Shown one piece after another: positions 15,810 to 23,882 of a stretch of 31,456 nt of DNA. The translations under genes were made by a program, and so were the position numbers. The notes under the pieces were generated by a model. It made no database searches. It saw only the letters and a list, made by a program, of their open reading frames with translations, and was not told the origin of the DNA. Every line of letters begins with the position of its first letter. Within the stretch, counting starts at the first letter, position 1. Source of the DNA: Chloroflexota bacterium. GTDB lineage: Bacteria; Chloroflexota; Anaerolineae; Anaerolineales; UBA4823. The DNA lies in the NCBI GenBank assembly GCA_023395675.1, contig JAEWYL010000045.1:1-31456 (forward strand). Reading direction: 5' to 3'.

Positions 15810-16559
15810 ATGGCTGAATTGAGAACGCTGATCGTCGAAGATAACGAAAAGCTTCGCCAGGGGCTGAAGGGCGGGCTGGAGGCCACCGGAATGGTGAGGG
15901 TCAACGGAGATTATCCGAGCGGCGAGGAGGCCCTGGCCCACTGCCTGAACGTGGAAACCCCCCAGGTGATCCTGATGGACGTCCAGCTTGCCGGCGCGCT
16001 GAACGGCATCCAGGCCGCGGTCGCCATCCGGCGGGAGTTCCCGCGCCTGCCGGTCGTTTTCTACTCCATCCAGGACGATGACGAGTATTACCGCCAGTTC
16101 CGGCGCTCCGGGATCCTCAGCCATTATGCCTACGTGCGCAAGTCCAACTACCTGCTGCCCTCGATGATCCTGCCCCTTTTAAAAGATGCTGCCGCAGGGA
16201 GGAGCTTCATCGACCCTGAGATCGAAGCGCGCGTGCAGGAGGTGCGCCATAAGGACGAGCAGTCTCCCATGACGCTCTTGGAACCGAACGAGCAGGCTGT
16301 TGCCTGCCTGCTGGCGAAGGGGTTGACGAACGAGCAAATCGCGTTACGCATGGGTTTCCGGGATAAGCGCACCATCAGCCGCACGAACGGGCAGATCTAC
16401 GCCGCCTGGAGCCTGAATGAATCCGCCACGGATGAGAAGGTAGCGCGCACTCGGGCGGCAATCATCGTCCTTACCGGACGTTTGATCGTCTGGGACGAGA
16501 AAGGCGAGGGGAAGGTGATGGACGAAAACGGCGAATGGACCCCCTGGACAGCCGGATGA
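15810..16559 (+). CDS. Response regulator with C-terminal helix-turn-helix
   Basis: This 249-residue protein has a receiver domain with acidic residues E10-D11, phosphoacceptor D57 in ILMDVQL, and K111 in VRKSN. The receiver thus has the phosphorylation residues, though the loop after D57 is QLAGALNG rather than the usual MP motif. The C-terminal part (about 155-215) contains LEPNEQAVACLLAKGLTN followed by EQIALRMGF, which reads as a LuxR-like helix-turn-helix with an unusual recognition helix. A further helix and an acidic tail follow. The stop codon overlaps the kinase start (ATGA at 16556-16559), so the two are translationally coupled. A short AAAGAGAA-type site precedes ATG 15810. Confidence 0.9.
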   Translation: MAELRTLIVEDNEKLRQGLKGGLEATGMVRVNGDYPSGEEALAHCLNVETPQVILMDVQLAGALNGIQAAVAIRREFPRLPVVFYSIQDDDEYYRQFRRSGILSHYAYVRKSNYLLPSMILPLLKDAAAGRSFIDPEIEARVQEVRHKDEQSPMTLLEPNEQAVACLLAKGLTNEQIALRMGFRDKRTISRTNGQIYAAWSLNESATDEKVARTRAAIIVLTGRLIVWDEKGEGKVMDENGEWTPWTAG

Positions 16560-18829
16560 GCGGCAGCCTGTTCCTCGACTGGGCGATACTGGCGGTCTCG
16601 CTCTACAACACTGTTCTGCTGCTCTGGCTGGGTCTGACGGTGTTCCTGAACGCCGAGCGGCGGGTCTGGGGCATCTGGATGGCATCCGGCGGACTGCTGC
16701 TGGGGGCGCTGTTTTTCGTCAGCCATTCCGCGATCACCGGTCACGGGCTCAGCCCGGCGACCCCCGGCCTGAATTTCTGGTGGCGGATTGGATGGATCCC
16801 CATCGCCGCTCTGCCCCTGGTATGGTATGTGGTCATGTTATGGTACACCGGATTTTGGTCGCACCGGGAATGGGCGGGGGCTGCCGGAAGCAGCCTGTAC
16901 CGCAGGCAGAAGGGGTGGTTTTACTTTACCCTTTCCGCCGGGGTGGCCTGGATCTGCTTTCTGCTCTTTTTTAACCCGCTGCCCTCCCTGATGCAGCTCT
17001 CGGTAGAGAACCTTGCCCGATCCCCAGCAGTTTTGGGAGTCCCGCTCCTGGTGCTGGCCTATCCGCTTTACACCTCGCTCTGCGTGGGCCTGTCGCTGGA
17101 TGCCCTGATCCGGCCGGCTCCATCGGGAAGGTTGATGGGCGAGCTGGCGCGTAGGCGCGCCAGGCGCTGGTTGATCTCGGTATCCCTGATCCTGCTCGCG
17201 GTGGGCCTGCTGGTGGGCGGGCTGGTCATCTGGTTCGTGAGGGGCTCGCAGCCGGATCTACTGTCCATCGAGAGCCTCGCAACCGCCGCCTGGGCCGACC
17301 TGGTGATCGAGAGCCTGATTGCTGCCGCCGTCACGCTGTTGGGGCAGGGGGTAATCACCTACGAGGTGTTCACCGGAAAAAGCCTGCCCCGGCGCGGGCT
17401 TACTCAATACTGGAAGAGAGCCCTGGCGCTGGCGGCAGGGTTCAGCCTGCTGCTCTCCGGCAGCCTGACATTCCAGCTCCACCCCGTTTACAGTGTGCTG
17501 CTCTCATTGCTGCTGATGGTGGTCTTTTACGCCCTCGTTGGCTGGCGCGCTTTTGACGAGCGGGAGCGTTTTATCCGGAGCCTGCGCCCGTTCGTGGCCC
17601 ACCAGAAACTGAATGAGATTTTGGAGGGGCGACCACCGCGCCCGGTTCCGGAAGCAGAGCAGGTCTACGAGCCTTTCCGCGCCCTGTGTGCGGAGATCCT
17701 GGAAGCCGAGCGGGCCTGCCTGCTGCCCACGGGCGCCCTCGCGCCGCTCTCAGGCGGCGCCCTGATCTATCCCAGGGAACCCGGATTTGCGCCTCCAGAC
17801 CTGAGCGAGATCCTGCCGCTCCTGGTCTCCCCGGCGGACCTGGCTCTTCCACTGGATGCCGCCAGGCACGGTGGTATGGGGTTTGCGGTGTCCTTATGGA
17901 ACGAGCGCGGTCTGACCGGTGTGCTGCTGCTGGGTGCTAAGCAGACCTCGGGCCTCTACACCCAGGAAGAGATCGAGATAGCGCGCCTGATGGGCGAGCA
18001 TCTGCTCGATACAAAAGCCAGCGTCGAGATGGCGCGCAGGCTGGTGGCTCTGCAGAGGCAGAGCCTGGTACAGAATCAGGTGCTGGACCAGCAGGCGCGC
18101 CGGGTGCTGCACGATGAGATCCTACCGCTGGTACACACCTCCCTGATCAATCTGGACCGTCTGGAGCGGGACAGTCTAACCCTCGCGCTAATGGAGCAGT
18201 TTCAGGAAATCCACCGCCGGCTCTCGGACCTGCTCAGGTCCACCAAATCGACCACGGCGGTGGAGATCCGGCGCCTGGGGTTCCTGGGCGCATTGAGAAA
18301 AACGGTCGAGGTGGACCTTGAAGGCGCATTCGACCAGGTGGTCTGGGAGATCGATCCGGAGGCTAAACGGGCTCTCGAACAGGTCCCAGACCTGGCGGCG
18401 GAAGTGTTCTTCTCCGCCGTGCGAGAGGCAGGGCGCAACGCCGCCCGCCACGGCAGGGAGCCTTCGTCCGCTTCCTCGTTTTGCCTGTCTGTCGGGCTGC
18501 ACTACCGAAACGGACTGTGTTTCGTAATCGAGGATAACGGCGCGGGCTTTTCACCGGAAGAGGATATGGCCTCTGCTGTTGACAGGCCATTCCCGGATGC
18601 AAAGGGTGGGTTGCGTTATCGCGCCCCCGAAAGCGAGAACGACCCGGCGAAGGGGACTGCCAGCGGGGGCGGTCAGGGCCTGGCCCTGCACAGCACCATG
18701 ATGGCAGTGGTCGGCGGCTCGCTGGCGGTCGAGAGCAAAGCAGGCCGTTATACCCGCGTAAGGGTCGAGCTTCCGGATGCCGCCTGGCTGAACTGGGATG
18801 CGCTTCAGGGTGAGAAGCTCGAAAAATGA
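16556..18829 (+). CDS. Large membrane histidine kinase with GAF-like domain, partner of the preceding regulator
   Basis: Translation from ATG 16556 gives 757 residues. An upstream in-frame start at 16535 lies inside the regulator and is less likely than the ATGA overlap. About eight hydrophobic segments fill residues 8-335. A GAF-like region follows at about 370-490, then the dimerisation helix with probable phosphoacceptor H519 in ARRVLHDEILP. The ATPase domain has an AGRNAARHG N-box, VIEDNGAGF and a Gly-rich GGQGLALHS lid near 700. The LHDE arrangement resembles HisKA_3 kinases. It should sense a membrane or internal signal and phosphorylate the coupled regulator. The stop is 6 bases from the convergent DinB-like gene, with no terminator between. 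Confidence 0.9.
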   Translation: MSGSLFLDWAILAVSLYNTVLLLWLGLTVFLNAERRVWGIWMASGGLLLGALFFVSHSAITGHGLSPATPGLNFWWRIGWIPIAALPLVWYVVMLWYTGFWSHREWAGAAGSSLYRRQKGWFYFTLSAGVAWICFLLFFNPLPSLMQLSVENLARSPAVLGVPLLVLAYPLYTSLCVGLSLDALIRPAPSGRLMGELARRRARRWLISVSLILLAVGLLVGGLVIWFVRGSQPDLLSIESLATAAWADLVIESLIAAAVTLLGQGVITYEVFTGKSLPRRGLTQYWKRALALAAGFSLLLSGSLTFQLHPVYSVLLSLLLMVVFYALVGWRAFDERERFIRSLRPFVAHQKLNEILEGRPPRPVPEAEQVYEPFRALCAEILEAERACLLPTGALAPLSGGALIYPREPGFAPPDLSEILPLLVSPADLALPLDAARHGGMGFAVSLWNERGLTGVLLLGAKQTSGLYTQEEIEIARLMGEHLLDTKASVEMARRLVALQRQSLVQNQVLDQQARRVLHDEILPLVHTSLINLDRLERDSLTLALMEQFQEIHRRLSDLLRSTKSTTAVEIRRLGFLGALRKTVEVDLEGAFDQVVWEIDPEAKRALEQVPDLAAEVFFSAVREAGRNAARHGREPSSASSFCLSVGLHYRNGLCFVIEDNGAGFSPEEDMASAVDRPFPDAKGGLRYRAPESENDPAKGTASGGGQGLALHSTMMAVVGGSLAVESKAGRYTRVRVELPDAAWLNWDALQGEKLEK

Positions 18830-18835
18830 TCCGCG

Positions 18836-19342
18836 CTACCCGGCGGGATTCCGTGTGTGCTGCCCGATGAACAGGTGCAGCTGGGCGGCGTGCTCCTCGA
18901 CGTGGCGCATATTGTAGAGCTGCAGCTCCGCAAAAGGCAGCGTGCCCCAGGGGAAGCGGCAGAGGCGGTTCGCCTCGCCGGTTGTCATCGCCTCAATGGT
19001 TTCCCGGCACCGGTCACGGCAGGCATCCAGGTATTGGAGCAGCTCGGCGCGGGTATAGGTGCGCGGCAGGGTCTCGTTGTCCTCCATCTCGACCAGGGCG
19101 AAGGGCGCAGGCGGGGTGAAGCCCTCTTCTGCTCCGGTTAAGTACAGGTCCAGCCAGAACAGGGTATGGTAGCAGAGATACCAGAACGTCCCGAAGCCGC
19201 TCGCGACCCACTGGTCCGGCTCATCTTCCCACAGGCGTTTTTCCCATAATTCATCGGGGCAGTTGCGCACAGCTTTGCCAAAATGAGTGAGACTCCTTTC
19301 GAACTGCCCCCAGAGCATCTCATTGCTGATAATCGCGGGCAT
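18836..19342 (-). CDS. DinB-like four-helix-bundle protein
   Basis: This 168-residue soluble protein is rich in helix-forming residues and resembles the DinB/YfiT-like superfamily. His residues appear in the places where these proteins bind metal: CYHTLFW in the second helix and RHVEEHAAQLH in the last helix. The family includes thiol-dependent enzymes and proteins induced by DNA damage, but most members have no known reaction. AAAGGAGGG about 4 bases before ATG 19342 is a strong ribosome binding site. It is convergent with the kinase gene. Its upstream gap is followed by the insertion sequence. Confidence 0.82.
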   Translation of the reverse strand: MPAIISNEMLWGQFERSLTHFGKAVRNCPDELWEKRLWEDEPDQWVASGFGTFWYLCYHTLFWLDLYLTGAEEGFTPPAPFALVEMEDNETLPRTYTRAELLQYLDACRDRCRETIEAMTTGEANRLCRFPWGTLPFAELQLYNMRHVEEHAAQLHLFIGQHTRNPAG

Positions 19343-19656
19343 CTTTCCCTCCTTTGTTATAGATCGTCCCGTAACCTCTATTGCCTGCCTCTAGAAAGGT
19401 GAACAGGCCGCCTGCTGCCGCTGAAAAATGGATAGAACCTTGTGCTGTAATCAAGAACCGGAGAATTCCGGTCAATTATAGCACTAAAGTTCTACCTTTT
19501 CGAAACGATCTCAAAACCAGCGTACGAAAAGGTAGTTCGTTAAGGCGTGATTTGTGCCTGGAGTCTGAAACTGGCATCGCCAATCACAAATCACCCCCAA
19601 AATTCGAGCTATCAAGGGCTCCCGTAAAGAACAAGTGTAATCAGCACAATATGAGA
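19343..19656. other. Non-coding stretch with nested inverted repeats next to the insertion sequence
   Basis: No gene is supported in these 314 bases. They are visibly more AT-rich than the neighbours. They contain ACCGG/CCGGT at about 19457-19472, CTACCTTTTCG/CGAAAAGGTAG (19492-19502 and 19525-19535, perfect 11 bp) and GTGATTTGTG/CACAAATCAC (19547-19556 and 19585-19594, perfect 10 bp). It could be the DinB promoter region, a remnant of another mobile element or a structured RNA. Confidence 0.65.
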
Positions 19657-19679
19657 GGGGGCTGACTCAAAAGTAAAGC

Positions 19680-19694
19680 GAGTCAGCCCTTTTG
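19680..19694 (+). terminator. Inward-facing terminator-like hairpin at the left end of the insertion sequence
   Basis: GGGCTGACTC (19659-19668) pairs perfectly with GAGTCAGCCC (19680-19689) and is followed by TTTTGTTGT. Reading into the element from outside, this is a stem plus T-tract. It could stop transcription that would run antisense to the transposase gene. Confidence 0.6.
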
Positions 19695-19739
19695 TTGTCA
19701 AAAAAGACAAAAAGGAACAAGGAAAATAAAAACTGGCGG

Positions 19740-21401
19740 TTAGCTGACCGCCAGTTTGGCCATATTCTGGGCAATGCAGAGCAGTCCGAACTCCGTTCTC
19801 ACCTTCTCAAGCCCCCTGAGGAAGAACCTGCGGAAGCCCCAATCTTCCTTGAGCCTGCCAAATACGCTCTCCACCTCCACCCCTCGTAGAGAACGCAGCT
19901 TTTTCCCTGCTTCGCTGGTCAGGTTGTCCCGGGCTTGCTGCCTCCAGGCTTTCAACTGAAACGCCATATTCACCCGCCGGTTGCCTTTGGCTTTGGTACA
20001 TGGTTCTTTCAAGGGGCAGCCAGCACAATCTTCAGCTTCGTAGCATCTTCTCTCTGCCCGGTAGCCGTTATCCGTTTTGCTGTGGAAGCTGTAGCGGTAG
20101 GTCAGGCGTCTTCCAGCCGGGCAGATCAGTTCGTCCTTGTTCGGGTCGTATTCCATCTGGTCGGCGGCAAACGGGTTGGGTTTGTAGCGGGGCCGCTGTT
20201 CCTTGCCGAAGGTGTTGTATTTCAGGTAATTGCCCACCTGCTCCTGCTCCAGAAAAGCATAATTCTCTTCACTCCCATAGCCGCTGTCGGCAATCACATT
20301 CTTCGGCAAGCGTCCCAACTGCCCCTTGACCCCCTGCAAATGCGGAACCAGACAACCCGGGTCGCCTGGCCGTTGATGCACACTGAACCCCACCACGAAC
20401 TGGCCTTCGGTCCCCATCTGCAGGTTGTAGCCGGGCTTCAACTGCCCATTTCTCATGTGGTCATCCTTCATCCGCATGAAGGTCGCATCGATATCGGTCT
20501 TGGAATAGCTGTTGCGCCCGGCGAGCTTTCGCTCCTGGTCTTCGTACTTCTTCTGACGAGGCAGGCAGTCCGTTTCCAGCTTCTTCAAAGCCTCTTGGGC
20601 TTTCTCGAGCGTGGTCTTCCCCCTGCGGCCGCGCTTCTTCTGCGGTTTGGGTGGCTTATCCTTTGGGGCTGGTGGTTCTGGCTGGACATCCTGGGCTGGA
20701 GGCTCTGGCGGTTTTTCGGCTTGGGCTTTCAAACGCTGGTTCAACTCCTGGATCTTTTGCTCCAGTTTCCCGCTGTCCAGCGGCTCCTCCGGTCCCAGCT
20801 CTTCCAGGTCCCGTTCTCCATACTCCGCATGCTCGGCTTCATTCACCTGTTCAATCTCGTGGATCAGCTCCTTGACCTTCTCCTGCAGCTTGTGCTGGTA
20901 GCGCTTCGTGCTCTTGGCCCATACCCAGGAGTACTTGTTGGCGTTGGCTTCCAGCTTGGTCCCATCCAGGAAGTAGTTCTCCAGCTTGACATAGCCCTGC
21001 TCGATCAGCAGTTCCAGCACAGCCGTGAAGATCGCTTCGATGACTTCCTTCACTACTTCCGAGCGGAAGCGGTTGAGGGTCCGAAAATCGGGCTGCTGGT
21101 TGCCCGCCAGCCACATGAAGTAGATATTCTCTCTCAAAGCCTTGGCGATCTTGCGGGAAGAATACAACTGCTGAGTGTAGGCGTACACCAGTACCTTCAA
21201 GAGCATCTTGGGATGGTAGCTGGAAGTGCCGCCCCCTTTATATTGTGCCAAGAGACAGGACAGGTCCATCTGCTCAATGGTTGTGTTTACCACCCGCACC
21301 AGATGGTGGGATGGGATTTGAGCCTCCAGATCAGTGGGCAGCAGGACGATCTGCCCCTGGGTATATTCCTTGAACACGGGTGGCGAGCTTTTTTTCTTCA
21401 T
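19740..21401 (-). CDS. IS1182-family transposase
   Basis: This 553-residue DDE transposase is of full length for the family. The N-terminal DUF772-type domain (about 40-125) contains YHPKMLLKVLVYAYTQQLYS and the QQPDFRTLNRFR segment. The catalytic residues appear to be D146 in FLDGTKLEANA, the D of VIADSGYGSEEN, and the E of EVESVFGRLKED near the end. An insertion at about 225-265 is rich in Pro and Lys. A Cys cluster (CYEAEDCAGCPLKEPC) near 475 is typical of this family. The gene appears intact, with GGGGGT just before ATG 21401, so the element could be active. It fills nearly all the space between the terminal repeats. Confidence 0.95.
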   Translation of the reverse strand: MKKKSSPPVFKEYTQGQIVLLPTDLEAQIPSHHLVRVVNTTIEQMDLSCLLAQYKGGGTSSYHPKMLLKVLVYAYTQQLYSSRKIAKALRENIYFMWLAGNQQPDFRTLNRFRSEVVKEVIEAIFTAVLELLIEQGYVKLENYFLDGTKLEANANKYSWVWAKSTKRYQHKLQEKVKELIHEIEQVNEAEHAEYGERDLEELGPEEPLDSGKLEQKIQELNQRLKAQAEKPPEPPAQDVQPEPPAPKDKPPKPQKKRGRRGKTTLEKAQEALKKLETDCLPRQKKYEDQERKLAGRNSYSKTDIDATFMRMKDDHMRNGQLKPGYNLQMGTEGQFVVGFSVHQRPGDPGCLVPHLQGVKGQLGRLPKNVIADSGYGSEENYAFLEQEQVGNYLKYNTFGKEQRPRYKPNPFAADQMEYDPNKDELICPAGRRLTYRYSFHSKTDNGYRAERRCYEAEDCAGCPLKEPCTKAKGNRRVNMAFQLKAWRQQARDNLTSEAGKKLRSLRGVEVESVFGRLKEDWGFRRFFLRGLEKVRTEFGLLCIAQNMAKLAVS

Positions 21402-21511
21402 ACCCCCTATTGAATCACATCTTCTTTAAACGCGAAAGGGGCTGCCCAGACTTTTTGGACCAGCCCCCACTCTAATATTCTCTTCGTGCGGACTTTTCGG
21501 AATGCCGGGCT

Positions 21512-23491
21512 TTATCCGCCAGGAGGGGTTTTCAGCGCCGTCTCCACTGTGGGCAGGACCACGGTAAAGGTTGTGCCCCGCCCGGGGGCGGAATCCACCC
21601 AGATGCGCCCCTGGTGGTTCTCCACAATGGATTTGACGATCGCCAGTCCCAGCCCTGTGCCGGGGGAATGGTCCGAGAGGTTGCTGCCGCGGAAGAACTT
21701 GTCGAAGATAAGGGGTTGTTCGGAGGGCAGGATGCCCGGCCCGGTGTCCTGCACCTGCACCAGCACCTGCCCGCCCTCCTCCCGCGCCCGCACCCAGATA
21801 TTCTGCCCGGGAGGGGTGTACTTCACGGCGTTGCCGATCAGGTTGGCGAACATCTGGTTCAGGCGGGTGGGGTTGCCGTGGATGAAAGGCAGGTCGGCGG
21901 GCAGGTCCACCTCCAGGCGCTGGTTCTTCTCCAGCATGCGCCCGCGCAGCCCCTCGATGGAGAACTGCAGCACCGCCGGAAGGGGGACGCGCTCCTTGTG
22001 GGTGTCGAAGCCGGCTTCGATCTTGCCCAGGTCCAGCAGGTCGTTGATCAGGGCCGTGATGCTATGCACGCTCATCTGCACCCGGCGGATAAACTCCTTC
22101 TGCTGCTCGTTCACCTGCCCGACGCGCTCGATCAGCTCCACGTAGCCCAGGATGGCGGTCAGCGGCGAGCGCAGGTCGTGGGAGACCGTGTTGACGAAGT
22201 CGCTCTTGATGCGGTCCAGCTCCTTCAGATAGGTGATATCCTGCATGATAATCGCCTGCCCGATGCCCGGAATGGGGGTGGACTGTGCGCTCAGGACGCG
22301 CCCGTCTTCCAGCGTGATCTCCGAGCGAAACAGGCGCGCCTGGTTCTCTTCACTCAGCATCCCCAGCAGGTCGGGCTGCCGCACCACGTCGGACAGGCGC
22401 TTTCCGATCAGGTTCCCGTTCTCGATCCCGAACACTTTGCGGGCGGTCTGGTTGATCACCACCAGCCGGCCCTGCAGGTCCACCACGATGACCCCGTCGG
22501 CTGTGCCGGTGAGGATGGTCTCCAGTTTGCTGCGTTCCTGCTGCGAGTGGGTGTACAGGCGGGCGTTCTCGATGGCGACCGCGGCGTAATCCGCCAGGGT
22601 GGACACCAGCACCAGGTGGTCCCGGGTAAAGGCCGCCCGGCTCTGGCGGTTGTCCACCCCCAGCACCCCGATCACGCGCTGGTGCACCACCAGGGGGACG
22701 TAGATCAAGGTGTAGACCAGGTACGCGGTTTTGATCTTCTGGGGGGTTTTCTCATCCAGCAGGATCGCCTGCCCGCTCTGGATCACCTGGCCCGCCAGGG
22801 TGTCCTGGATGGGCAGGCGGAAGGTGCGCACGAAATCCTCGCCGAAATTGCGCGCCGCGCGCATGTACAGCTCCCCGCTGATCTCGTCCAGCAGGAGCAG
22901 GCTGCCCTCCTCCGCGCCGGTGAGCTCCACCGCCGCGTCCACCACGGCTTTCAGCACCCGGTTCAGGTCCAGCATGGAGGTGACCGTGCGCCCCACCCGC
23001 TGCAGTTTTTCCAGGCTGCGCAGGCGGTCCAGCAGGACGCGGGAGTCGGACCCGGCGTCCTGGCGGGTCCATTCATCCAGGCGGCGCCGCCGCTGCAGGG
23101 CGCGCCGCACGGCCTCCAGCACCTCGCCGCGGCGCAGCGGGGCGAAGAGGTAGTCCGCCAGGCCGCGGCGCAGGGCGCCGACCGCCAGGCTGTCTGAAAA
23201 TTCGCGGCTGTACAGGATGACCGGCAGGGCCGGATAGCGGTCCAGGATCCACTGCGCCTGTTCCAGCCCATCGCCGTCCGGCAGGCTGTCCTCTAAAATG
23301 ATCAGGCTGGGAATTTTCCCCTGGAGCAGGGTCTCGAGGGGGGTCCGGTCGCGCAGTTGGGTGACTTCGAACCCTGCGGGCCTCAGGATGGCTCGCTCGA
23401 GCAGTTGGGCAGTTTCTTCGTCGGTAAAATATAGAAAGATGTGTTCGGCGGCGGGACTTTGCTCATCAGAAGCGCCCATGTGATTAATCAT
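21512..23491 (-). CDS. Hybrid sensor histidine kinase: receiver-like, GAF, PAS, HisKA, ATPase
   Basis: The product is 659 residues (start ATG 23491, or 23479 at the second Met; neither has a clear ribosome binding site). Domains are a receiver-like N-terminus (15-135), GAF (about 165-312), PAS (about 320-420), HisKA with phosphoacceptor H438 in NTVSHDLRSPL, and an ATPase domain with NLIGNAVKYTPPG, DTGPGI and GTGLGLAI. The receiver keeps a likely phosphoacceptor D68, but the usual Lys-Pro near the end reads Ala-Pro (YLFAPLRRG), so it may not be phosphorylated normally. No membrane segment is seen, so it is a cytoplasmic sensor. No dedicated regulator gene is adjacent. The IS1182 element begins 44 bases past its stop. 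Confidence 0.92.
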   Translation of the reverse strand: MINHMGASDEQSPAAEHIFLYFTDEETAQLLERAILRPAGFEVTQLRDRTPLETLLQGKIPSLIILEDSLPDGDGLEQAQWILDRYPALPVILYSREFSDSLAVGALRRGLADYLFAPLRRGEVLEAVRRALQRRRRLDEWTRQDAGSDSRVLLDRLRSLEKLQRVGRTVTSMLDLNRVLKAVVDAAVELTGAEEGSLLLLDEISGELYMRAARNFGEDFVRTFRLPIQDTLAGQVIQSGQAILLDEKTPQKIKTAYLVYTLIYVPLVVHQRVIGVLGVDNRQSRAAFTRDHLVLVSTLADYAAVAIENARLYTHSQQERSKLETILTGTADGVIVVDLQGRLVVINQTARKVFGIENGNLIGKRLSDVVRQPDLLGMLSEENQARLFRSEITLEDGRVLSAQSTPIPGIGQAIIMQDITYLKELDRIKSDFVNTVSHDLRSPLTAILGYVELIERVGQVNEQQKEFIRRVQMSVHSITALINDLLDLGKIEAGFDTHKERVPLPAVLQFSIEGLRGRMLEKNQRLEVDLPADLPFIHGNPTRLNQMFANLIGNAVKYTPPGQNIWVRAREEGGQVLVQVQDTGPGILPSEQPLIFDKFFRGSNLSDHSPGTGLGLAIVKSIVENHQGRIWVDSAPGRGTTFTVVLPTVETALKTPPGG

Positions 23492-23882
23492 AGCATGGAT
23501 ATCCCAAAAAAGGAACTATTGTTGACGTTAGTTCGGGAACTAGATTCCAGGGAAGTTGTTTCGCAGGTCTGGTCCGCAGCCCAAAACCACGCAATTCCGC
23601 CCATTTCCCGCAGCTGTACATTGTTAGAATTCCATAAATATTAAGTGCACGCGCTTGACTCGGGAGAGCAGACGCGCATACAATGATAATGGCGGGAAGC
23701 CCTTCCCGGGTTCCCGCGGCGGTTCGCCGCCCTGGGCACCCCCGCTCCGGGGGTGTTCATTCATCGAAGCCGGAAGCAACGTTTCCACATTCAGGACTGG
23801 CGCAGCAGGCGTGAAGGCGTCAATCCGCCCCCGGCGGCGCAGCTCCTGACATTATTATCGTCCGGAATGGCAATCAGGGTAC
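23492..23882. other. Divergent promoter region between the hybrid kinase and the DnaJ-like gene
   Basis: No gene is supported in these 391 bases. The kinase side has three half-sites: GGAACTA at 23512-23518, TAGTTC at 23529-23534 and GGAACTA at 23536-23542. The last two form a TAGTTC/GAACTA palindrome. The other side holds a plus-strand promoter (23655-23684) and a long, structured leader for the DnaJ-like gene. Confidence 0.65.
23655..23684 (+). promoter_or_regulatory. Sigma-70-type promoter for the DnaJ-like gene
   Basis: TTGACT (23655-23660) and TACAAT (23679-23684) are 18 bases apart, both close to consensus. Transcription would start near 23691, leaving a leader of about 190 bases. The leader folds into a GGCGG-TTCG-CCGCC hairpin (23718-23731) and a CACCCCC/GGGGGTG hairpin (23737-23755). 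No CIRCE element was seen. Confidence 0.65.

Larger units (their letters stand above)
19657..21468 (-). mobile_element. Complete IS1182-family insertion sequence
   Basis: A single transposase gene on the minus strand is flanked by matching ends. The left end reads GGGGGCTGACTCAAAAGT (from 19657). The right end, read inward on the minus strand, is GGGGGCTGGTCCAAAAAGT (from 21468). Each end folds into a hairpin: 19659-19668 with 19680-19689 on the left, and 21438-21444 with 21461-21467 on the right. Similarity may continue outward as AATATGAGAG on the left and AATATTAGAGT on the right. The exact borders and any target duplication are not certain. The element lies between the DinB-like gene and the hybrid kinase and interrupts neither. 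Confidence 0.88.

Noticed and set aside
19935..21413. 492-codon open frame on the plus strand across the transposase gene
   Set aside because: It mirrors the transposase gene on the other strand. The protein is low-complexity in Leu and Val with no recognisable motif, and the transposase has clear catalytic motifs.
21614..23197. 527-codon open frame on the plus strand across the hybrid kinase
   Set aside because: It is opposite a kinase gene with complete motifs. The translation is rich in His, Gln, Asp and Val as expected from GC-rich antisense codons.
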